Below are positions 16,734-25,754 of a DNA stretch of 64,000 bases, one piece after another. The translations under genes and the position numbers were made by a program. The DNA is from Bacillota bacterium (GTDB lineage Bacteria; Bacillota; Clostridia; Christensenellales; Aristaeellaceae). The stretch is from the NCBI GenBank assembly GCA_023460055.1, contig JAEWRJ010000046.1, forward strand, positions 1 through 64,000. Direction: 5' to 3'. How positions within the stretch are numbered: position 1 is the first letter of the stretch; each line of letters starts with the position of its first letter. The notes below the pieces were generated by a model, which saw only the letters and a program-made list of their open reading frames with translations, had not been told where the DNA came from and did not search any database.

Positions 16734-17915
16734 TCAGCTCATCAGCGTCTTTTGCCCTTCCAGGGCCCTCAGCCCCGAAATCTCCTCCGTGCATTCCAGC
16801 ACGCCCAGGTATTCACCCTCGGGGCTGCGCACGGCGTAGTAGCGGATCAGCACAAAGGCGGGGCCGCGCTGGATCCAGTAGGTTTCGCTGTCCTTGGTGC
16901 CGGCCTTGAAAGCCTCGACCAGGGCCTGCACCTGATGGAGGCTCTTGGGCGGGTGGCAGTCGGTCACATCGCGGCCGATGATGGTGCGGGTGCGGGGGAA
17001 GACGCGCTTTTCCTGCTCGCTGAAGAAGTGCACCTTATCGTCCGCGCCCACAAAGGTGACGTCGCAGGGGAGGACGTTGAGCATGGCGGTCAGCTCCTGG
17101 GTGGTGAAGAAGCCGCTGGGCAGCTGGATGGGCGCTTCACCGCGGGGGGCCGGAGTCGCGGAGCCTGTTTTGGCAAAGGCGCGGGTATCGGACAGGCTTG
17201 CGCCTTCCACGTCCTGGGCGAAGGCGAAGCCGATCTGGCCGCTTTCTCCGGCGACCACCTTCCAATCCTCCTCCGTCAGGTGCTGCATTAAGAGGGGGCT
17301 GAGGATCTCGTTTTCTTTCATGATCATGGATTGTATGTTTTCCATCATCACGGGGAAGCCGGCATTGGCGTCATCCGCCCGGCCGTCCTCCACCGCGTGC
17401 GTGACCTGGTCGATCAGGCCGCGGATCTCATCATCCACCCCCCACATCACCTTGGGCGGGGCGGTCACGCCCGCGCGCTCCAGGTAGGGGAAAAACAGGT
17501 TTTCCTTGCGGCTGTAATGGCGGTCGATCTTTGAGAGCTCATCCAGGGCAGTCAGCAATCCTTCGCGCTCCGCCTCTCCCGGGTCATTGCGGTAAGCCAG
17601 CCATACGGGCACGAGCATCGTCTGCATAAACTGCTCAAGTCCCTCATTTTCCTTGCGGAAGGTATACAAGGGATGGCCCGGCCGGGCTTCTTCGGCCTGC
17701 TGCACGGATCCTTCAAACAGCGAGGCGTGCACGTCGCACATCTGCTGCACTTCTTCCACCTGCATGCCCTCTTCCATCAACAGCTTCTCGGCGGCGGCGA
17801 TCTCATCGGCCGGTACATCCTGAAAATGCCGCTTAAACTCCGCGCGCACTTCCTCCATCGATTCGCCGCGGCTGAGCCGCCCGATCAGCCCCTTCAATAT
17901 CTCCTTGCGATCCAT
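16734..17915 (-). CDS. DUF438 / hemerythrin / PAS domain protein
   Basis: Predicted cytosolic sensor, 393 aa. Residues about 1-75 match DUF438 (RKEILKGLIGRLSRGESMEEV). The middle is a hemerythrin-like HHE bundle, with iron-ligand candidates in HPLYTFRKENEGLE, DRHYSRKENLFFPYLE and the later NEILSPLLMQHL. The C-terminal part (about 265-385) is a PAS domain (FVGADDKVHFFSEQEKRVFPRT, IGRDVTDCHPPKSL). This architecture is common in anaerobes, where the diiron site is thought to sense oxygen or nitric oxide. No output domain is attached. Confidence 0.92.
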   Translation of the reverse strand: MDRKEILKGLIGRLSRGESMEEVRAEFKRHFQDVPADEIAAAEKLLMEEGMQVEEVQQMCDVHASLFEGSVQQAEEARPGHPLYTFRKENEGLEQFMQTMLVPVWLAYRNDPGEAEREGLLTALDELSKIDRHYSRKENLFFPYLERAGVTAPPKVMWGVDDEIRGLIDQVTHAVEDGRADDANAGFPVMMENIQSMIMKENEILSPLLMQHLTEEDWKVVAGESGQIGFAFAQDVEGASLSDTRAFAKTGSATPAPRGEAPIQLPSGFFTTQELTAMLNVLPCDVTFVGADDKVHFFSEQEKRVFPRTRTIIGRDVTDCHPPKSLHQVQALVEAFKAGTKDSETYWIQRGPAFVLIRYYAVRSPEGEYLGVLECTEEISGLRALEGQKTLMS

Positions 17916-18041
17916 TATCAGCTACCTCACAATGTTGTTCATGGCAGGGGGATGAAAGCCCCCTGAGGAAAGGGTAACATACACCCGGTCATAAAACATT
18001 GATATATATCAAGTTTTAGATACGGCGATGCGCTCTCCCGC

Positions 18042-18491
18042 TCAGGGCAGCAGCTTGAGATAATCCCCATAGCCTTCCTGCTCCATATCCGCCTTGGGGA
18101 TAAAGCGCAGGGAAGCCGAGTTGATGCAGTATCGCAGGCCGCCCAGTTCTTTGGGTCCGTCGGGAAAGACATGGCCCAGGTGGGCATCGCCGGTTTTGCT
18201 GCGCACCTCGGTGCGGGCGCGGAACAAGGAGAAGTCATTGTGCTCGGTGATCAGGGCCTTGTCGATGGGCTTTGAGAAGGCAGGCCATCCGCAGCCGCTT
18301 TCAAACTTGTCAGCGGAAAGGAATAAAGGCTCGCCGGTGGTGATATCCACATAGATACCTTCCTCAAAGTTGGCGTCGTATTCGTTGTCAAAGGGACGCT
18401 CGGTCGCGTTTTCCTGCGTGACTGCGTACTGCAGGGGCGTCAGTTCCCTTTGAAGCGCAGCCTTTGATTTTTTGGCGAACCTGCGGCTCAT
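18042..18491 (-). CDS. msrB: Peptide methionine-(R)-S-oxide reductase
   Basis: Repairs methionine-R-sulfoxide in oxidised proteins, using thioredoxin as reductant. The 149-aa product has the MsrB core: [12 protein letters not shown], the [17 protein letters not shown] segment and the catalytic cysteine in [13 protein letters not shown]. The four zinc-ligand cysteines of E. coli MsrB are absent, as in the zinc-free subgroup. Its first four bases overlap the end of the small membrane protein gene, which itself overlaps the peroxidase gene, giving a three-gene oxidative-defence operon. Confidence 0.95.
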   Translation of the reverse strand: MSRRFAKKSKAALQRELTPLQYAVTQENATERPFDNEYDANFEEGIYVDITTGEPLFLSADKFESGCGWPAFSKPIDKALITEHNDFSLFRARTEVRSKTGDAHLGHVFPDGPKELGGLRYCINSASLRFIPKADMEQEGYGDYLKLLP

Positions 18492-18721
18492 GGCTGTCCC
18501 TCCGTTTCTGTGACCGCAATGCCTGTCTTGTCAAACAGGCTCTCCCCCTGCTTTGCGCCGCCCCGTGAGAATATCTGGGTAAACAAGAGGGCAAAGCCCA
18601 GCATAAATACCAGGGCGATCAGCAGCCAGGGCACGCGGCCGGGCTTTGGTTCCGCCGCGTTGTGGCAGGTGCAGTTCTCGCAACCGCCCACGGCCATGCC
18701 TTTGTTCTGACACTCGCTCAT
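18488..18721 (-). CDS. Small single-pass membrane protein
   Basis: A 77-aa protein with an N-terminal cysteine-rich stretch (CQNKG, then [10 protein letters not shown]), one membrane helix ([21 protein letters not shown]) and a short polar tail. Family not recognised. The CxxC arrangement suggests metal or redox binding beside the membrane. Four-base overlaps on both sides, with the peroxidase gene upstream and msrB downstream, indicate tight coupling and a shared role in redox repair; this is inference from context. Confidence 0.75.
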   Translation of the reverse strand: MSECQNKGMAVGGCENCTCHNAAEPKPGRVPWLLIALVFMLGFALLFTQIFSRGGAKQGESLFDKTGIAVTETEGQP

Positions 18722-19197
18722 AGCAATGCCTCGATTTCATCCCGGAGCTCTATGGGCGCGATCTGCGGGGCAAAGCGGCCGGTCACATGGCCCTCGCGGT
18801 CCACCAGGAACTTGGTGAAGTTCCACTTGATGGCTTTGCCCAGGATGCCGCCCTGCCGGTCTTTGAGATAGGTATACAGCGGCGCTTCCTCGGAGCCGTT
18901 CACGTCGATCTTTTCAAATCGTGGGAAGCTCGTATGGTAGTTCAGGTCGCAGAAGCTGTCGATCTCCTCCGCCGTTCCCGGGGCCTGGCCGCCGAACTGG
19001 TTGCAGGGAAAATCCAGCACCTCAAAGCCGCGGTCCTTGTAATCGCGGTACAGTTCCTCCAGCCCCTCATACTGGGGGGTGAAGCCGCAGTGTGTCGCGG
19101 TGTTGACGATCAGCAGCACCTTGCCCTCATAGGGCTTCAGCGTAACAGCCTTACCGTCCTTATCCCGGAATTCAATATCGTAGATGTTCGTGTCCAT
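18718..19197 (-). CDS. Glutathione peroxidase-family thiol peroxidase
   Basis: Reduces hydroperoxides, in most bacteria with thioredoxin. The 159-aa product has the GPx motifs: NTATHCGFTPQYEGL with a cysteine in the place of selenocysteine, LDFPCNQFGGQAPGT and KWNFTKFLVDREG (active-site Trp and Asn). No signal peptide. The start at ATG 19197 follows AGGAGG; the longer open frame upstream has no support. First gene of the operon with the small membrane protein and msrB. Confidence 0.93.
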   Translation of the reverse strand: MDTNIYDIEFRDKDGKAVTLKPYEGKVLLIVNTATHCGFTPQYEGLEELYRDYKDRGFEVLDFPCNQFGGQAPGTAEEIDSFCDLNYHTSFPRFEKIDVNGSEEAPLYTYLKDRQGGILGKAIKWNFTKFLVDREGHVTGRFAPQIAPIELRDEIEALL

Positions 19198-19346
19198 ACC
19201 ATTCCTCCTGTCCGCATACATCATACACGCGCGGACAAGGATGAAAACATGCAACGATGATATTTAGACGATGATTATAAATTAATATGTTGACAGATAT
19301 CGAACAGTTGAATATACTGCGATCATCAAACGAAGGAGGCGTAAGT

Positions 19347-20525
19347 ATGAGCGATGACATGAAAGCGGCGGTCATCATCGATGAGCCGAATTTTCTGCTG
19401 CAGGCCATGCAGCTGATGGACAGCTTCTACAACAGGGAGCCGGGCGAGGATATAGCGGGATGGATCAACCGCCCGCTGGTCAACAAGGATAAATTCACCC
19501 TGCCGGAAAAGGACATCAACGAAACCTTCTCCGACATAGCGGACTATATCCGCCTGATACGGGGGGAAGCCGCCGCCTGCCTTGAGGGAAGCGACGGCCT
19601 CCGTGAAATGTTCTCCCTCGCGACGCTTGATGAGAAGGGGGAGGCGAAGGAGTACTTTCTCAGCGTTGCCCTGCTGTCGGCGAATGACGCGGACAGCGTG
19701 AGCGGTCTTTCGCGGGATGATTTCGTCAAGGGCTGCCTGAGGCGCCTGGAATACCTGAGCGAGCTGCCGGACAACCCGGCGGATGAGGAGCTGCAAGGGA
19801 ATCATGACGTCAGCCCCGCGTTCTCCATGGGCGATGTTTTCGCAAAGCTCAACGATACCCTGTTCAATGACGCCCAGCGCATGGCGCTGCTTCGCTTTTT
19901 TCAGGACATAGACCGGTACTATGAGCGCGTCCGGGAGAGGCTTGAGAAGCTGGAGGCAGTCTGCCGCCGCCATTATCCCTTGGTTGAAGCGCGATGCCGG
20001 GAGAAGATGGAACGCTATCTGCGCCAAGGCAGCGAATCCCTGCCGGTCAAATTTTTGTACCGGCTGGTGCTGAAGGGAGAAACGCTCAGGCCGCGGGACC
20101 CGGTACACATTTGCGTTACGCCTGTTGTGTACAACAGCATAGGCTTCCGCTTCTTCGTGGATCAGCCGCTGAACAAGCTGGTTTACGTCGGCATGATCTA
20201 TGAAGATCTGGATGAGCTGAAAAACAGGCAGAAGCGGCGTCAGGAGAGAACGGAGAGTCAGCTGAAGGCCATTGCCGACCCGACCAGGCTGCTGATCGTG
20301 CGCATGCTGTCGCGCCGGCCGCACTATGTGCAGGAGCTGGCCGACGCGCTGGGGCTGAGCCCGGCCACGCTGTCCCATCATCTCAAGGTACTGCTGGAGG
20401 CGATGCTTTCCGGCATCGGCGTGGAAGGGCGCCGCAGCTACTACAGCCTCAATGCGCAGGAACTGTCCGGCCTGGCCATGGATCTGCAGGCCATGGCTGA
20501 TACCGCGTTGGAGGAAAACCTGTGA
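19347..20525 (+). CDS. ArsR-type regulator with long N-terminal domain
   Basis: A 392-aa transcription factor. The C-terminal 85 residues form a winged helix of ArsR type (QLKAIADPTRLLIVRML, then VQELADALGLSPATLSHHLK). The first 300 residues are a mostly helical acidic domain that I cannot assign; it probably senses a signal or mediates dimerisation. ATG 19347 follows GGAGG. The stop overlaps the GTG start of the first ABC exporter gene, so it very likely controls these transporters, in the manner of regulators fused in operon with antibiotic or lipid exporters. Confidence 0.85.
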   Translation: MSDDMKAAVIIDEPNFLLQAMQLMDSFYNREPGEDIAGWINRPLVNKDKFTLPEKDINETFSDIADYIRLIRGEAAACLEGSDGLREMFSLATLDEKGEAKEYFLSVALLSANDADSVSGLSRDDFVKGCLRRLEYLSELPDNPADEELQGNHDVSPAFSMGDVFAKLNDTLFNDAQRMALLRFFQDIDRYYERVRERLEKLEAVCRRHYPLVEARCREKMERYLRQGSESLPVKFLYRLVLKGETLRPRDPVHICVTPVVYNSIGFRFFVDQPLNKLVYVGMIYEDLDELKNRQKRRQERTESQLKAIADPTRLLIVRMLSRRPHYVQELADALGLSPATLSHHLKVLLEAMLSGIGVEGRRSYYSLNAQELSGLAMDLQAMADTALEENL

Positions 20526-22447
20526 AAAAACGATCCGCAAGCGATACCCATCACGCGGATAAGCGCCGCGACCTGGCCCGGGAACTGATCCCCCAGGATG
20601 CCCGCCGGGCCTATCTTCACCCGAGCAAGCGGGGCCTGCCGGGCACTCTGCTTGGGATGTACCGGCCGATCCTGAAAAACCCCCGCATCATCCTCAGCGC
20701 GCTTCTCTACGCCCTGTCGGCCGGGATTTTGCCCCTGCTGGGCGTGCTGGTGGTGCAGCATCTGGCAGGCCTCCTGGCCTCCCCGGGGGCGACCGCAGGC
20801 AGCATGTTCACAGCGGCCGGGCTGTATGCCGCCGCCTTCTTCCTGCTGACCGCCCTTTCCTCCCAGCTGCTGCACCGCAACTATACCTGGTTTAACCAAA
20901 TGCGCATGGATATGCTGGCGGACGCTTTGGGCCAGATGATGCGCATGGACTACGGCCTGTTTGAAAATCCGGGCTTCATGGATGACGCGTCCAACTGGGA
21001 CCGGAGCCTGTCCAACAACACAGCGGGTTACGAAGGCACCTTCCATGAAGGCTTTGAGCTGGGCGCCGTGCTGGTATCCTCCCTGCTGCTGGGCTGGCTG
21101 CTGGGGCAGGCCAGCCTCCTGATCCCCCTCACAGGCCTGTTTTTCATCGCGGTCAACTATCTGTCGCAGGCGCATATCACCGCCTACAAGCACAGCCGGC
21201 GCGAGGAGGTATCGCGCCAGGCGAGGCGGTCAAGCAATTTCGCGGCGGAGGCCTCAGACTTCGGGGCGGGCAAGGATGTCAGGCTGTTTGATATGGCCGG
21301 CCGCTTCCGCCATGCCTTTGACGAGATGATCAAGGCTTACATGAAGCTGTACCGCGGCTTCACGGGGCGCGAACTGCTGCTGTCCCTGCCGGAATCACTG
21401 GCCCTGGTGGCCATCGATCTGGTATGCGCCGCCGTGCTGGTACAGAGGTATCTGTCAGGCGGCATGGATACCGCGAGGCTCCTGACGCTGTTGACCGCGC
21501 TGGCCCTGTTTTCCGCCGTTATGCAGGTGCTGGGCAGGAAGCTCGCGTTCATCAAGGGCGAGACGCTGTATGTCAACGACAGCTTTGACTTTATCCAGGC
21601 GGAGCTGGGCGCCAAGGGCGGCAGCGGCACCATCCCCGGAGAAGGGCCGGTGGAGATCGTGTTTGAGGATGTATCCTTCAGTTATCCCGGAAGTGACAGG
21701 CCTGTCCTGCAGGGGCTGAACCTGCGCCTGGCCGCCGGCGAAAAGTGCGCCCTGGTGGGTGTCAACGGCGCCGGCAAGACGACGATGGTCAAGCTGATCA
21801 CGGGGCTGTACCAGCCGACGTCCGGGCGTATTCTGATCAACGGGGTCGACGCGGCCACGCTGCCCCAAAGGGAACTGTTCCGCCTGTTTGGCGTCGTCTT
21901 CCAGGAGACGCAGCCCCTGGCGATGACCATCGCCGAAAATGTGGCGGCGTCCGATGAAGCGATCGACCGCGAGCGGGTGGTCGAATGCTTAAGGACGGCC
22001 GGTCTCTGGGAAAAGGTCAGCGGCTTTGACAAGGGCATCGATACCCCGATGCTGCGCGTGATCGAGGACGACGGGGTCATCCTCTCCGGCGGCGAAAACC
22101 AAAAGCTGATGATCGCCAGGGCGCTGTACAGGGGGGACACCCGCATGATGGTGATGGACGAGCCGACGGCCGCGCTGGACGCGCTGGCCGAGGAAAAGAT
22201 CTACCGTGAGTTTGACAGCCTCTTGCGGAGGCGCACGGCGCTGTTCATCTCCCATCGGCTGGCATCCACCAGGTTTTGCGACCGCATCGTGGTGCTGGAC
22301 GGCGGCCGGATCAGCCAGGCCGGCACCCATGACGAGCTGCTGAACCGCGAGGGGCTGTACAGGGAGATGTTTTTGACCCAGGGCAAGTATTACCGTCAGG
22401 ATAAGGAGGAAGGGCAGGATGAAGAAGCCCGGTCGTACAGCGCCTGA
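20522..22447 (+). CDS. ABC exporter half-transporter (first of pair)
   Basis: Type I ABC exporter of 641 aa with a fused membrane domain (six helices, about residues 50-350) and ATPase domain (about 375-620). Walker A is GVNGAGKTT, the signature is LSGGENQKLMIARAL, with Glu where LSGGQ is usual, and Walker B MVMDEPTAALDA keeps the catalytic Glu; the H-loop is FISHRLAS. GTG start in a 4-base overlap with the regulator. It presumably forms a heterodimer with the next gene. Exported substrate unknown, drugs, lipids or peptides being the family range. Confidence 0.92.
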   Translation: MKKRSASDTHHADKRRDLARELIPQDARRAYLHPSKRGLPGTLLGMYRPILKNPRIILSALLYALSAGILPLLGVLVVQHLAGLLASPGATAGSMFTAAGLYAAAFFLLTALSSQLLHRNYTWFNQMRMDMLADALGQMMRMDYGLFENPGFMDDASNWDRSLSNNTAGYEGTFHEGFELGAVLVSSLLLGWLLGQASLLIPLTGLFFIAVNYLSQAHITAYKHSRREEVSRQARRSSNFAAEASDFGAGKDVRLFDMAGRFRHAFDEMIKAYMKLYRGFTGRELLLSLPESLALVAIDLVCAAVLVQRYLSGGMDTARLLTLLTALALFSAVMQVLGRKLAFIKGETLYVNDSFDFIQAELGAKGGSGTIPGEGPVEIVFEDVSFSYPGSDRPVLQGLNLRLAAGEKCALVGVNGAGKTTMVKLITGLYQPTSGRILINGVDAATLPQRELFRLFGVVFQETQPLAMTIAENVAASDEAIDRERVVECLRTAGLWEKVSGFDKGIDTPMLRVIEDDGVILSGGENQKLMIARALYRGDTRMMVMDEPTAALDALAEEKIYREFDSLLRRRTALFISHRLASTRFCDRIVVLDGGRISQAGTHDELLNREGLYREMFLTQGKYYRQDKEEGQDEEARSYSA

Positions 22448-24245
22448 GGGGCGTGAGATCGGCTCCATGGAGGCGATCGCGAGCCTGATGAAGATCATCT
22501 GGAAGGCCGATAAAGTCTATTTTTTTGTATACTTCCTGCTGAGCCTGACGACGGCGGCCAGCGGCATGATCAACCTGGTGCTGCCCAAGATGCTCATCGA
22601 CGGCATTTCGCAGGGATGGCCCGCCGGGCGCTTTATACCGGCCGTCGCGCTGTTTTGCCTGGCCAAGTACCTGATACTGCAGCTGCTGGCGCTGATGAGC
22701 CGGCAAAACAAGGTGCATCAGGAGGCGCTGGACAGGCGGCTGCCCACGCTGCTGGCGGAGAAAACCATGCGCATGTCCTACAAGATGCTGGAAGACCCGC
22801 AGGTGCTTGACCTCAAGGAGCGCGCGCTGTTTCCTATCACCTACGGGGCTGTCTATCAGCTGCTGGATTCGGGTGTGCGCCTGCTGAGCGCCGGGATGAC
22901 GCTGATCTCGCTGTCAGCCGTGCTGCTTTACTTCAGCCCCCTGTTCCTGGTGGTCCTGATCCTGCTGTCCGCGGCGGCGATGATGCTGTCTTCCCGCTTC
23001 ATGAAGATGATACAGCTAACGATGCAGGAGGTGATCCCGATCAACCGCCGCTACGGCTATTATGCCAATACGGCCGGAGAAGCGCCTTTTCAAAAGGAAT
23101 ACAGGATTTACGGCATGGATCAGCTGATGCTCAAAAAGATCAAGGAATATAACCGGATCATCACCTCCTGGCTGCACGGCGTCCATGTCAAGCAGGCCAA
23201 TAACGAGTGCCTGCAGGCCCTCATCGCGGGTGTGGTGCGCCTGATGGCCTATGGCTACACCGCCCTGCGCGTGCTGAACGCGAACTGGGGCGCGCAGATC
23301 GGCCTGGGCGACTTTTCCGTCATCGTCATGGCCACCGAAAACTTCTTCAAGAGCTTCCGGGAAGGCGCCATGGGCATCCTGACCACCGGCCAGTCCGCCG
23401 CCTACCTGATCCCCTTTTGCAGCTTCATGAAGCTGGATGAGGATGAAAAGCGGGAAGGCGCCGCCATCCGGGAGATCGGCGAATTCCGCTCCCTGCTCTT
23501 TGACAATGTCAGCTTTTCCTACCCCAAGACGGACAGGCTGATCCTGGACGGCATCTCCTTTGAGATCAAGGCGGGGGAAAAGATATCCATCGTCGGCCTC
23601 AACAACGCCGGCAAGTCCACCATCGTCAAGCTGATCTGCCGCCTGTTTGACCCCCGGGAGGGGCGTATCCTCTACAACGGCGTCGACATCAGGGAGTATG
23701 ACCGGCGCGTCTACCTGCAGAAGCTGTCCTGCGTGTTCCAGGATTTCAGGCTCTTCCCCTTCAGCCTCCTTGACAACATCGCGACTGCCGGCATCAGGGA
23801 CGAGGCCGGCGTGTGGAAGGTGCTGCGCGAGACGGGTATGGAGGAGGCGGTGAAATCGCTGCCCCGCGGACTTGATACCAAGCTGAACAAAGCGCTGTGG
23901 GAAGAAGCCACGGACTTTTCCGGCGGCCAGAAGCAGAAGCTGGCCATTGCCCGCTGCCTCTACCGCCCGGCCGGTCTGGTCATCATGGATGAACCCACCG
24001 CGGCCCTCGACCCCCTGGCCGAAAGCGAAGTCTACGAGCACTTCCACGAGCTGACACGGGGCAGAACCGCCATCTTCATCTCCCACCGCATGTCCAGCTC
24101 CACCTTCTGCGACAAGATCCTGCTGCTGCAGGACGCGAAGATCGTCGCCTTTGACAGCCATGAGAACCTGATGAAGGGGGATAATCTGTACAGGGAATTG
24201 TTCCAGACGCAGGCGAGGAACTACGTTGTAAATGCTGAATGCTGA
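22419..24245 (+). CDS. ABC exporter half-transporter (second of pair)
   Basis: Partner of the preceding gene, 608 aa: membrane domain (about residues 25-320, first helix VYFFVYFLLSLTTAASGMI) and ATPase domain with Walker A GLNNAGKST, signature FSGGQKQKLAIARCL, Walker B VIMDEPTAALDP and FISHRMSS. ATG 22419 follows AGGAGGAAG and overlaps the previous gene by 29 bases in another frame, so translation is coupled. The gene ends directly in a GAATGC-type repeat. A heterodimeric exporter is the likely complex. Confidence 0.92.
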   Translation: MKKPGRTAPEGREIGSMEAIASLMKIIWKADKVYFFVYFLLSLTTAASGMINLVLPKMLIDGISQGWPAGRFIPAVALFCLAKYLILQLLALMSRQNKVHQEALDRRLPTLLAEKTMRMSYKMLEDPQVLDLKERALFPITYGAVYQLLDSGVRLLSAGMTLISLSAVLLYFSPLFLVVLILLSAAAMMLSSRFMKMIQLTMQEVIPINRRYGYYANTAGEAPFQKEYRIYGMDQLMLKKIKEYNRIITSWLHGVHVKQANNECLQALIAGVVRLMAYGYTALRVLNANWGAQIGLGDFSVIVMATENFFKSFREGAMGILTTGQSAAYLIPFCSFMKLDEDEKREGAAIREIGEFRSLLFDNVSFSYPKTDRLILDGISFEIKAGEKISIVGLNNAGKSTIVKLICRLFDPREGRILYNGVDIREYDRRVYLQKLSCVFQDFRLFPFSLLDNIATAGIRDEAGVWKVLRETGMEEAVKSLPRGLDTKLNKALWEEATDFSGGQKQKLAIARCLYRPAGLVIMDEPTAALDPLAESEVYEHFHELTRGRTAIFISHRMSSSTFCDKILLLQDAKIVAFDSHENLMKGDNLYRELFQTQARNYVVNAEC

Positions 24246-24310
24246 ATGCGGAATGCAAAATGACGGAAAGCTATGGGGAAGCGGCTGCGGGGAGGTATTC
24301 CCGGCAGCCC
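24229..24310. repeat. Composite repeat: GAATGC tandem plus palindromic unit
   Basis: Tandem heptads (AATGCTGAATGCTGAATGCGG) run from inside the ABC stop region and join a unit containing AAGCTATGGGGAAGCGGCTG. The same two parts occur together at 35577-35632 and, inverted, inside the gene at 42127-44526. Confidence 0.6.
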
Positions 24311-24394
24311 TTTCTCCATTGTTTCCTCATCGCCTTGCCCATTATCCCCTTGTGGATTAGAATGGGGTCATGATACCGCGGAGGGGGTGAACTG

Positions 24395-25681
24395 ATGACC
24401 GATAACGCGCTGCGCCAGCAGATGGGCATATCGCTGGGGCAGGCGTACAGCCTGCAGCAGCGCAGGGAACTCGCGCTGCTGCAGTGCGATTACACGGAAC
24501 TGGCGCAGGAGCTGACCTCCGCCTGCCGAGATAATCCCCTGCTGGAAGAAAAAAGCGCCGTTTCCTGTCCTCTCTATCCTGTCTCCGGCGGCAGGCGCGT
24601 TTCTCAATGGGCAGAAACTCCTTTTGACACGCCTGACCGCTCCTATGATAATCGCAAGCTTTTAAGGGAACAGATTCCTCTTGATATGGAGGAGGGGCTC
24701 AGCCGCGCCGTTAACGGGCTGATCGACTACCTGGACGATAGGGGCTTTTTGCGCTTGTCCGCGCGGGAGGCCTGCTTGCAGCTTTTACTGGAGCGGGAGG
24801 TGTATCAGCAGGCTCTCTTCTGCCTCAAACGCATGGGGCCGGGTGGCATCGGCTGCAAGGACCCGGGGGATTATCTGGCTTTTCAGCTCAAGCGGCAGAA
24901 GAAGCCGCTTTCCTGGGGGAAAATCTGCCGGGAGAACCTGCCCTGGATCGCGCTCAAGCAATACCGCCTGATATGCGAAGCTTACGGCATGGATTTGGCC
25001 GAGGCAAAGCGTTGCTGTGCCCATATCGCGACGCTCAACCCCTTTCCGCTCAAGGGCGGCGGCGGGGCGGAGCCGGTTGTCATCAGCAAGCCGGAGCTGC
25101 GTATCGATGCCTGTGAGGGCGGGTGGCAGTGCAACCTCATAGAGCCGCTGAGCGAGTGCTATGAGCTCAGCGCGAGGCTGCGCGAATACCGGGGCGCTTG
25201 CCTGTCCCCTGAAGAGTGTGAATATGTGCGGGACAACACGGCCAAGGCCCGCTTCCTGCTGGCGGCGCTCAGGCGGCGGGAAGGGACCCTGCTGCGCGTC
25301 GGACGCCTGATCACCGCAAAGCAGCAAAGCTACTTGGGCGGAGGGGCATTGGCTGCTTGCCCGCAGAGCGAGGCGGCCAGGGAGCTTGGACTGAATCCCT
25401 CCACGTTCAGCCGTGCCCTTCGGGATAAATACCTCCTGTTTGAGGGAGGCATCTATCCGCTCTCCTTCTTTTTTCAGGCAGGGGGCGGGGGCGGCTTGTC
25501 CAAGCAAAGTATACAGGACTTGATCGAGAGCCTGCTGAAAGAGGCCGGGGAGAAGCGCCTGTCTGACCGGAAAATAGCTGAGCGGCTGCTGGAACGGCAC
25601 GGCATCGGGCTGTCACGGCGCACGGTGGCCAAGTACCGCAAGGAGCGCAGGCTCCCATCCGGCTACTATAAGGGGATATAA
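24395..25681 (+). CDS. rpoN: RNA polymerase sigma-54 factor
   Basis: Alternative sigma factor recognising -24/-12 promoters, dependent on AAA+ activators. The 428-aa product has region I (the Gln/Leu-rich GQAYSLQQRRELALLQ activator-contact segment), the core-binding domain, the helix-turn-helix (AARELGLNPSTFSRALRDKY) and the C-terminal RpoN box (SRRTVAKYRKERRLPSG, near residue 405), which reads the -24 element. It is followed by a sensor kinase, an NtrC-type activator and a consensus -24/-12 promoter, so this cluster holds its own regulator set. GGAGGGGG precedes the ATG. Confidence 0.95.
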   Translation: MTDNALRQQMGISLGQAYSLQQRRELALLQCDYTELAQELTSACRDNPLLEEKSAVSCPLYPVSGGRRVSQWAETPFDTPDRSYDNRKLLREQIPLDMEEGLSRAVNGLIDYLDDRGFLRLSAREACLQLLLEREVYQQALFCLKRMGPGGIGCKDPGDYLAFQLKRQKKPLSWGKICRENLPWIALKQYRLICEAYGMDLAEAKRCCAHIATLNPFPLKGGGGAEPVVISKPELRIDACEGGWQCNLIEPLSECYELSARLREYRGACLSPEECEYVRDNTAKARFLLAALRRREGTLLRVGRLITAKQQSYLGGGALAACPQSEAARELGLNPSTFSRALRDKYLLFEGGIYPLSFFFQAGGGGGLSKQSIQDLIESLLKEAGEKRLSDRKIAERLLERHGIGLSRRTVAKYRKERRLPSGYYKGI

Positions 25682-25754
25682 TGGAGTTCGGCTGAATCAC
25701 TCCGGATACCGCGCAGCGGGTGTTTGTCGGGGAAAAGAAAGGATGGGCGTGTGA

